Positions 1 to 5,569 of a stretch of 8,551 nucleotides of DNA are shown here, in pieces. The stretch lies in assembly GCA_046497505.1 (NCBI GenBank), contig JAWOFN010000096.1:1-8551 (forward strand), written 5' to 3'. Source of the stretch: JAWOFN01 sp046497505 [NCBI: bacterium]. Lineage in GTDB: Bacteria > Blakebacterota > Blakebacteria > Blakebacterales. Each line of letters starts with the position of its first letter. Within the stretch, counting starts at the first letter, position 1. The notes beneath the pieces were generated by a model, which worked only from the letters and a program-made list of their open reading frames with translations, was not told where the DNA came from and did no database searches. The position numbers and the translations under genes were made by a program.

Positions 1-381
1 GAGGACACCGGGGCGGTGGCGTTCTACCTGGCGTGCGCGCCCCGGAACGCTGAGAAGGCCCTGATGCTCATCCGGGAAGAACTGCGGACCATCGCAGCAG
101 GGGGCTCCGTGGAAGCGGAGGAACTCGAGAGTGCCAAGGAACAGCTGAAGGGACACCTGATGCTGGCCCTGGAGAGCACCTTCAACAGGATGTCCCGCCT
201 GGCCAAAGGACTTCTCTTCGAGGGCCAGGTTCGTACCTTGGAAGAGGTGCTTCGGGACATCGAATCCGTGACCGCCGAGGATCTGGCCCGTCTCGCAGGC
301 GGAGTGCTGGATCCGGAAGGTCTTACCGTAACGATGCTAGGGGCTGTTGACGCAGCCGAGGATCAAGGAGCTGCAGCATGA
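1..381 (+). CDS. M16 family zinc peptidase (insulinase-like), C-terminal fragment
   Basis: The frame is open from the first base to the TGA at 379-381, so this is the last 126 residues of a gene that begins upstream of the window. The pattern around residues 40-70 (an EELESAK stretch, then LKGHL, LALEST and NRMSRLAKG), followed by LEEVLRDIESVTAEDLARLA and a closing LTVTMLG, is the usual C-terminal half of M16 processing-peptidase-like proteins. The zinc-binding HxxEH motif of the family lies in the N-terminal half and is not visible, so activity cannot be judged; the visible part belongs to the repeated non-catalytic domain that closes the clam-shell chamber. Family members are usually 400-450 residues, or double that when duplicated. 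The stop codon overlaps the ald start by 4 bases, so the two are probably translated from one mRNA. An internal GTG at 16 is very unlikely to be a true start because homology-like sequence runs through it. Confidence 0.86.
   Translation, partial: EDTGAVAFYLACAPRNAEKALMLIREELRTIAAGGSVEAEELESAKEQLKGHLMLALESTFNRMSRLAKGLLFEGQVRTLEEVLRDIESVTAEDLARLAGGVLDPEGLTVTMLGAVDAAEDQGAAA
365..370 (+). promoter_or_regulatory. Shine-Dalgarno of ald, inside the peptidase gene
   Basis: AAGGAG lies 7 bases before the ATG at 378 and within the last codons of the preceding gene. With the ATGA stop/start overlap it fixes the ald start and points to translational coupling. Confidence 0.75.
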
Positions 382-1490
382 TCGTGGGAGTCCCAAAGGA
401 GATCAAAGCGGACGAGAACCGGATCGGTATCGTCCCGGCAGGTGTGGAGGCGCTGACGAGGAGAGGGCACGAGGTCCTCATACAGGACGGCGCCGGGGTC
501 GGATCCGGAATCTCCAACGAACAGTTCGACGCGGTGGGTGCGAAGATCGTCCCCGACGTCGAGACCCTCTACGGCAGCGCCGAGATGATCATGAAGGTGA
601 AGGAGCCGCTGGAGTCGGAATACGAGCTGATCACCGAGGAGATGCTCGTCTTCACCTATTTCCATTTCGCAGCGGACGAGACCCTCACCAGGGCCATGAT
701 CGACAGCGGTGCCGCCTGTGTGGCCTATGAGACCGTCCGTCTCCAGGACGGTTCGCTCCCGCTGCTCGCCCCCATGAGCGAGGTGGCGGGCCGGATGAGC
801 GTGCAGGAGGGTGCCAAGTACCTGGAGAAGTTCTTCGGCGGGCGGGGGGTGCTCCTTGGGGGCATCCCCGGTGTGCGTCCTGGCAACGTCGTGATCATCG
901 GAGGCGGGATCGTGGGGACGAACGCAGCCAAGATGGCCTGCGGTCTGGGAGCGAACGTCAGCATCCTCGACATCGACCTGGACCGTCTCCGCTATCTGGA
1001 CGACGTGATGCCGGCGAACTGCATGACCATCGTCTCGACGCCTTTCAGCGTGCGTGAATCCGTACGGGACGCGGACCTGGTCATCGGAGCGGTGCTGGTG
1101 GAGGGCGCGAAGGCGCCCAAGCTGGTCACCCGCGAGATGCTGGCCGAGATGCAGGAAGCTGCTGTCATCGTGGACGTGGCCGTGGACCAGGGGGGCTGTG
1201 TGGAGACCACCAGGCCCACCACCCACCACGATCCGGTCTACATGGTGGACGGGATCCTGCATTACGCGGTGGCCAACATGCCGGGTGCGGTGCCCAGGAC
1301 GAGCACATACGGCCTGACGAACGCGACCCTCCCCTACGCCCTCAAGCTGGCGGAGGAGGGCATCGACGCCCTGAAGGCTGATCCTGCCCTCCTCCACGGT
1401 CTGAACGTCTTCAGGGGCAGGGTCACCCACGAGGGTGTCTCGGACGCCTTCGACCTCGATTTCACCGACCCGCGGGAAGCGATCTCCTGA
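378..1490 (+). CDS. ald: Alanine dehydrogenase
   Basis: NAD-dependent enzyme that interconverts L-alanine with pyruvate plus ammonia in the cytoplasm, linking amino acid use to central carbon metabolism. The 370-residue product matches the family's usual length (about 371). It opens with [15 protein letters not shown], the typical N-terminus. Residues known from the Mycobacterium tuberculosis enzyme are all present at the same positions: Arg15, Lys75 (in KVKEP) and His96 (in TYFHFAAD) for substrate binding and catalysis, and Asp270 (in VDVAVDQGG). The Rossmann nucleotide loop GGGIVG is at 175-180, and Asp198, placed to hold the adenosine ribose of NAD, follows at the end of the next strand. 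Lys75, His96 and Asp270 together argue for alanine dehydrogenase rather than the related transhydrogenase alpha subunit, which is also longer or split. The start is set by the upstream AAGGAG and the overlap with the M16 gene; dut follows after 16 bases. No broken or missing key residue is seen. Confidence 0.97.
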   Translation: MIVGVPKEIKADENRIGIVPAGVEALTRRGHEVLIQDGAGVGSGISNEQFDAVGAKIVPDVETLYGSAEMIMKVKEPLESEYELITEEMLVFTYFHFAADETLTRAMIDSGAACVAYETVRLQDGSLPLLAPMSEVAGRMSVQEGAKYLEKFFGGRGVLLGGIPGVRPGNVVIIGGGIVGTNAAKMACGLGANVSILDIDLDRLRYLDDVMPANCMTIVSTPFSVRESVRDADLVIGAVLVEGAKAPKLVTREMLAEMQEAAVIVDVAVDQGGCVETTRPTTHHDPVYMVDGILHYAVANMPGAVPRTSTYGLTNATLPYALKLAEEGIDALKADPALLHGLNVFRGRVTHEGVSDAFDLDFTDPREAIS

Positions 1491-1497
1491 AGAGGAC

Positions 1498-1502
1498 GGA
1501 GG
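1498..1502 (+). promoter_or_regulatory. Shine-Dalgarno of dut
   Basis: GGAGG sits 4 bases before the ATG at 1507, between the ald stop (1488-1490) and dut. It decides the dut start in preference to an in-frame ATG at 1435 that lies inside ald. Confidence 0.65.
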
Positions 1503-1506
1503 GCCG

Positions 1507-1977
1507 ATGAACGGAGCAGGGGAGGAGCGGAGAGCGATCGGGGTCCGTATCACACGGCTGCGGGAGGATCCCGACCTGCCCCTGCCGGCATATGAGAGTG
1601 AGGGGGCCGCCGGCATGGACGTACGCGCCTGTCTGGAGACCCCCCTCACCCTGCCTGCCGGAGGGACCGCCCTCGTCCCCACCGGGTTCGCCATCGCCCT
1701 CCCGCGGGGCTACGAGGCCCAGGTCCGCCCCAGGAGCGGTCTCGCCCTCCGTCACGCCGTCAGTCTGGCCAACCCTCCTGGCACGATCGACAGCGATTAC
1801 CGGGGCGAAGTGAAGATCATCCTCATCAACCATGGGGCCGAACCGTTCATCGTCGAACACGGGATGCGCATCGCCCAGTTGGTCGTGGCCCCCGTGGAAC
1901 ATGTAGCATGGGACGAGGTCTCAGAGCTCCCGGGCACCGAGCGGGGAGCCGGCGGATTCGGATCCACGGGGCATTGA
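1507..1977 (+). CDS. dut: Deoxyuridine 5'-triphosphate nucleotidohydrolase (dUTPase)
   Basis: Hydrolyses dUTP to dUMP and pyrophosphate, which keeps uracil out of DNA and supplies dUMP for thymidylate synthesis. The 156-residue product has all five motifs of the trimeric dUTPase family in order: motif 1 AAGMDVRA (34-41), motif 2 RPRSGLA (74-80), motif 3 [11 protein letters not shown] (92-102), motif 4 GMRIAQLV (119-126), and the C-terminal glycine-rich motif 5 [11 protein letters not shown] (146-156), which closes over the nucleotide. Asp95 in motif 3 corresponds to the catalytic aspartate, and Tyr98 to the residue that stacks on uracil and excludes ribonucleotides. Length is typical (about 150). 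A longer frame reaches back to an ATG at 1435, but that would overlap ald by 56 bases and add residues not seen in the family; the ATG at 1507 has a GGAGG in front of it. It lies between ald and the ATPase with gaps of 16 and 2 bases, so it is part of the same unit. Confidence 0.97.
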   Translation: MNGAGEERRAIGVRITRLREDPDLPLPAYESEGAAGMDVRACLETPLTLPAGGTALVPTGFAIALPRGYEAQVRPRSGLALRHAVSLANPPGTIDSDYRGEVKIILINHGAEPFIVEHGMRIAQLVVAPVEHVAWDEVSELPGTERGAGGFGSTGH

Positions 1978-1979
1978 AC

Positions 1980-4004
1980 ATGCACGCCGACGATCACCGA
2001 CAGAGCTACCTGGATTACTGGGGTTTCGAGCGGGCGCCCTTCGCCCTCACACCCGACCCCGAGATGCTCTACCTCTCCAAGCAGCACCGGGAGTGCATGC
2101 TGCGCCTCCAGTATGCCATCGTCAGCAACAAGGGCGGAGCGCTGCTTGTGAGCGAGAACCCCGGTGACGGCAAGACGAGCGTACTCAAACGCCTGCAGCT
2201 CGACCTCATCAACTCGGTGGACGAGCGGTACCGGGTGGTCTATATCGACCATCCCACCCTGACCCCCAACCAGGTTCTCTGGGAGATCCTGCGTCAGCTC
2301 GGCTTCGGGGAGACGAAAGGGGAGAAGGTCCAGAACCTCCAGTACCTCAGGGAGGCCCTTGAGGAGATGCACGAGCGGGGCGAGCGGGTCGTGTTCATCC
2401 TGGATGAGGGACAGCTCCTCGCCGACAAGCCGGAACTGCTCCAGGAGTTCCGCGTCCTGCTCAACTTCACGGTGGGGGAGACCTTCCTCCTCACCTTCAT
2501 CTTCAGCGGGCAGCGGGAGCTGGAGGCCACCATGAAACGGCTCCCCGAACTGTACCAGCGTCTTCCGGTGCGCTACTTCCTCCACAGTATGGACCAGCAG
2601 GACACGGGCCGGATGCTGGCCCACCGGGTGAAGGTGGCCGGATACCGCAACGGCGAACTCTTCACCCCCGAGGCGGTGAAGGAGATCTACCGCTACTCCA
2701 CCGGGATCCCCCGGGTGGCCTGCACGGTGGCTGACCTCGCCCTCGTCGTGGGACAGAGCCGGAACGTGCGCAGGGTCGCCGACAGGGAGGTCATGATGGC
2801 GATCCGGGACCTGGATCGCACCACCGGGGACGGCTACCACTACTTCCACTTCCTCCGATCCGCAGGAGCCTCCACACCGGACGAGGAGAAGGAGATCGCC
2901 GAGGCCGAGGCCCGCATGGACGAGGAACAGGCCGAGGAGGCGATGCGGCGCCTGGAGGCCCGGGAGGAGAAGGGGACCCCGACCCGGGAGCCGGAGCCGG
3001 AGGAGGTGCCGGCAGAACCGGCCCGTACCGATTCGCCGCCCGAGGAGCCCGCGGTGACCGGGTCTCCCGACGTGGATCGGGTCCCCGACCCGGTCAGGGT
3101 GAGTTCCTGGCCGGACGACGTGGGGGAGGACACCGAGGAACGGTGGACCGACGAAGGGGGCGATGTCCGCGGAGAGGATGCTCTGGAGATCGGCCCGTAC
3201 GAGGAGCTCCGAGAGAAGCAGCCCTCGGTCCTCTCGCCCAGCAGGGGGGAACAGCGCTGGGAGTGGGAGGGAGGACAGGTGATGCGGGAACCGGTCACCG
3301 GACCGATGGGAGACGACGCGGAGCGCGTGGAACCGGAGGGATCCGCCCCCGAGGGGGAGGGCGTCCCGGCCGAGGACCTCCCCGAGGAGGCCGATGAACC
3401 GACCGGCACGCTGGTTCATTGCCCCGTTTGCGGTACTCGGCAGCTGGAATCCCGGTCGACCTGCAAGCAGTGCGGGGCGCCTCTCCACTGGATCTGCCCC
3501 TCCTGTGAACACAAGAACAGCGCCCACAGGGCACGGTGTGACGAGTGCGGGCAGAGTCTTTCCCGGGCCGTGACGCATGCAGAGAACGAGTTGAAGGAAG
3601 CGGTCACCGGGAGCGTCGCCGGACCGGAGTGGGGCTTCAAGTCCACTCCCGGGTTCAGCCTCAAGCTGGGTGAAGGGGAGAAGGTCCTCGCCGTGGTGGA
3701 GAACAAGTCCTTCTTCGGCAGGGGGGTGAAGGTCCGGGCCCGGGTGGAGGCATGGGGCAGCCGTGAGAAGAAAGCGGACGTGGTCGTCACCAACCACAGG
3801 CTCCACGTGGTGAGCCGCGAGCTCCAGAGCCGGATCCCCTTCCACGAGATCCAGGGGCTGCGGGCCGGGAAGGGGAAGCTGCATCTCTTCCACGGGACGG
3901 GCAGCCTCCGGATGGAGTATCCCACGGGTAAAGAGCAGGTCCACGAGCTGGTCCACGCCCTCATCGATTTCCTTGAGTTCCAGGCGGGCCGCTTCCGGGT
4001 CTGA
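1980..4004 (+). CDS. ExeA-like AAA+ ATPase with double zinc ribbon and C-terminal PH-like domain
   Basis: The product is 674 residues from the ATG at 1980, which gives the typical family start (YLDYWGFERAPFALTPDPEMLYLS, here split as residues 10-33). Residues 1-290 form an AAA+ ATPase like ExeA/GspA of type II secretion: a Walker A loop at 59-66 (ENPGDGKT), a Walker B at 137-143 (VVFILDE), a sensor-1-like LTFIFSGQREL at 171-181, and a helical lid with TGIPRVACTVADLAL at 241-255. The first Walker A residue is Glu instead of Gly, which is unusual. Residues about 296-476 are a low-complexity linker rich in Glu, Asp, Pro and Arg. Next come two zinc ribbons, C481/C484 with C495/C498 and C506/C509 with C520/C523. 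Residues about 555-667 form a beta-rich end with VVVTNHRLHVVS and IPFHEIQGLRAGKGKLHLF, which resembles bacterial PH-like domains; that assignment is my inference. No membrane helix or peptidoglycan-binding domain is visible, unlike classical ExeA. The substrate and process are unknown. An upstream ATG at 1908 in the same frame overlaps dut and is rejected. The start is 2 bases after the dut stop, with only a weak GGGG as ribosome site, so coupling to dut is likely. Confidence 0.85.
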   Translation: MHADDHRQSYLDYWGFERAPFALTPDPEMLYLSKQHRECMLRLQYAIVSNKGGALLVSENPGDGKTSVLKRLQLDLINSVDERYRVVYIDHPTLTPNQVLWEILRQLGFGETKGEKVQNLQYLREALEEMHERGERVVFILDEGQLLADKPELLQEFRVLLNFTVGETFLLTFIFSGQRELEATMKRLPELYQRLPVRYFLHSMDQQDTGRMLAHRVKVAGYRNGELFTPEAVKEIYRYSTGIPRVACTVADLALVVGQSRNVRRVADREVMMAIRDLDRTTGDGYHYFHFLRSAGASTPDEEKEIAEAEARMDEEQAEEAMRRLEAREEKGTPTREPEPEEVPAEPARTDSPPEEPAVTGSPDVDRVPDPVRVSSWPDDVGEDTEERWTDEGGDVRGEDALEIGPYEELREKQPSVLSPSRGEQRWEWEGGQVMREPVTGPMGDDAERVEPEGSAPEGEGVPAEDLPEEADEPTGTLVHCPVCGTRQLESRSTCKQCGAPLHWICPSCEHKNSAHRARCDECGQSLSRAVTHAENELKEAVTGSVAGPEWGFKSTPGFSLKLGEGEKVLAVVENKSFFGRGVKVRARVEAWGSREKKADVVVTNHRLHVVSRELQSRIPFHEIQGLRAGKGKLHLFHGTGSLRMEYPTGKEQVHELVHALIDFLEFQAGRFRV

Positions 4005-4014
4005 TCTCCTCTCT

Positions 4015-4037
4015 GCGGGTCTTGTACGGTACCCCGC
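4015..4037 (+). terminator. Weak hairpin after the ATPase gene
   Basis: GCGGGT (4015-4020) can pair with ACCCCGC (4031-4037) with one bulged C and a 10-base loop, starting 11 bases after the stop codon. No T-run follows, so this is at best an inefficient or factor-assisted terminator, and it may only be a chance hairpin in GC-rich DNA. Confidence 0.25.
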
Positions 4038-4127
4038 GTGCGACCATGACCACCTCGACACGGGCCCGAGCCGCAGCAGGCATCACCCGCGGATGGACGG
4101 GCCGGGGACCGTGGAGGGGCGGGCGCG

Positions 4128-4156
4128 TTGACTTGGCCGGGGGGTGCTTCTATCTT
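4128..4156 (+). promoter_or_regulatory. Sigma-70-type promoter for asnS (and probably leuS)
   Basis: TTGACT at 4128-4133 matches the -35 consensus at 5 of 6 positions. After a spacer of exactly 17 bases (4134-4150), TATCTT at 4151-4156 matches the -10 consensus at 4 of 6. Transcription would begin near A4164, giving a leader of about 43 bases before the asnS ATG. The site sits in the only real gap between genes in 1-8098 longer than 100 bases. It also shows that the frame open upstream of 4207 is not coding, since the -10 would fall within it. Confidence 0.65.
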
Positions 4157-4206
4157 GCGGGCCATCGATACGCAGCCTTCGGCCCCCACATCTGCAAGCC
4201 AGAGCC

Positions 4207-5508
4207 ATGGATCACGTCTACATCGAAGATGTCGCATCGCACGTCGATGAGGAAGTCACCCTCAAGGGCTGGCTCTACAACAAGCGCTCCAGCGGGGGTA
4301 TCCACTTCCTGCTCCTGCGCGACGGCACCGGTATCATGCAGTGTGTGGTCCAGCAGAAGAAGGTCTCAGAGGAGACCTTCAGCGCCTACGACGAGCTGAC
4401 CCAGGAGAGCTCGGTGGCCATCACCGGGACGATCCGGGCCGATGAGCGGGCTCCCGGCGGGTTCGAACTGGGGGTGGCGGACGGGGGCGTCGAGGCCATC
4501 CAGATCGCTGCGGACTACCCCATCACACCCAAGGAGCACGGGGCGGCTTTCCTCCTGGACCACAGGCACCTCTGGATCCGTTCCAGCAGGCAGTGGGCGG
4601 TACTGAAGGTGCGGGCACGGGTCATCCGGGCCATCCGGGACTGGCTGGACGACAACGGCTTCGTGAACATGGACACCCCTATCTTCACCCCTTCCGCGGT
4701 GGAGGGGACGACCACGCTCTTCCCCGTGGAGTACTTCGGCGACACGGTCTACCTCACCCAGTCCGGACAGCTGTACAACGAGGCCAACATCATGGCCTTC
4801 AACAAGGTCTACTGCTTCGGCCCCACCTTCCGGGCAGAGAAGAGCAAGACCCGGCGGCATCTCACCGAGTTCTGGATGGTGGAACCAGAGATGGCCTTCC
4901 ACGACCTGGAGGACAACATGCGCGTCATCGAGGAGATGACCGCCTACACGGTCCGGCAGGTCCTTGAGCACTGCGAAGAGGAACTGGAGGCCCTGGAGCG
5001 GGACATCTCGAAGCTGGAGCCCGCCGCCCGGACCCCCTACGAGCGCCTGCACTACGACGAGGCCGTGAAGCGTCTCCACGAGGCCGGGCGCGATTTCGAG
5101 TGGGGGGGGGACTTCGGGAGTCCGGACGAGACCGAACTGGCCAGGCAGTACGACCGCCCCTTCTTCGTCACCTACTGGCCGACCCGGATCAAGGCCTTCT
5201 ACATGAAGCGGGACCCGGATCGACTGGACGTGACCTACTCCTGCGACCTCCTCGCGCCCGAAGGGTACGGTGAGATCGTCGGTGGATCCCAGCGGGAGGA
5301 CGACCTGGAACTGCTCGTCGAGCGGATCGAGGCCCACGAGCTGCCCATGGAGGCCTTCGAGTGGTACCTGGACCTTCGCAGGTATGGATCGGTGCCCCAT
5401 TCGGGCTTCGGCCTGGGCATCGAGCGGACCGTCACCTGGATCTGCGGGATCGACCACCTGCGAGAATCCATCCCCTTCCCGCGCATGATACACCGGGTGA
5501 ATCCGTAA
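4207..5508 (+). CDS. asnS: Asparaginyl-tRNA synthetase
   Basis: Class IIb enzyme that charges tRNA-Asn with asparagine using ATP. The 433-residue product has an N-terminal OB-fold that binds the anticodon (about 15-105, beginning [24 protein letters not shown]), followed by the class II catalytic core. HLWIRSSRQ at 121-129 opens the core. Motif 1 is around 151-162 ([12 protein letters not shown]). Motif 2 runs from FGPTFRAE (204-211) to [13 protein letters not shown] (217-229), and motif 3 is GFGLGIERT (400-408) with the ATP-binding Arg407. The wording of motif 2, the GGSQRED stretch at 359-365 and the [14 protein letters not shown] ending are those of AsnRS rather than AspRS; length also fits AsnRS (430-470) and not bacterial AspRS (about 590). 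The frame continues upstream to a GTG at 4144, but that overlaps the promoter; the ATG at 4207 gives the normal N-terminus. No strong Shine-Dalgarno is present. Its presence implies direct asparaginylation of tRNA-Asn, so the transamidation route is not obligatory. Confidence 0.96.
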   Translation: MDHVYIEDVASHVDEEVTLKGWLYNKRSSGGIHFLLLRDGTGIMQCVVQQKKVSEETFSAYDELTQESSVAITGTIRADERAPGGFELGVADGGVEAIQIAADYPITPKEHGAAFLLDHRHLWIRSSRQWAVLKVRARVIRAIRDWLDDNGFVNMDTPIFTPSAVEGTTTLFPVEYFGDTVYLTQSGQLYNEANIMAFNKVYCFGPTFRAEKSKTRRHLTEFWMVEPEMAFHDLEDNMRVIEEMTAYTVRQVLEHCEEELEALERDISKLEPAARTPYERLHYDEAVKRLHEAGRDFEWGGDFGSPDETELARQYDRPFFVTYWPTRIKAFYMKRDPDRLDVTYSCDLLAPEGYGEIVGGSQREDDLELLVERIEAHELPMEAFEWYLDLRRYGSVPHSGFGLGIERTVTWICGIDHLRESIPFPRMIHRVNP

Positions 5509-5569
5509 GCACTGCTCGAAGGGTCCGACCACAGTGAACAAGAACCTGAAAGTGAAGTCGTAAGCGATT

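Noticed and set aside
1435-1506. Longer N-terminus for dUTPase from the ATG at 1435
   Set aside because: It would overlap ald by 56 bases and add residues not typical of the family; the ATG at 1507 has a GGAGG before it.
363-1694. Open frame of 443 codons on the - strand opposite ald
   Set aside because: It is a shadow of ald, whose catalytic and nucleotide-binding residues are all present on the + strand.
1908-1979. Longer N-terminus for the ATPase from the ATG at 1908
   Set aside because: It overlaps the motif 5 coding region of dut and adds an Arg/Gly-rich stretch foreign to ExeA-like proteins; the ATG at 1980 yields the expected start.
1797-4061. Open frame of 754 codons on the - strand opposite dut and the ATPase
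   Set aside because: It crosses two recognisable + strand genes, has no recognisable domain, and is explained by codon bias of those genes.
4144-4206. Longer N-terminus for AsnRS from the GTG at 4144
   Set aside because: The extension spans the -10 box and likely transcription start, and AsnRS homologues begin near MDHVYIED.
5509-5569. T-box or riboswitch in front of leuS
   Set aside because: The gap is 61 bases, too short for a T-box, and lacks the T-box consensus and a terminator.
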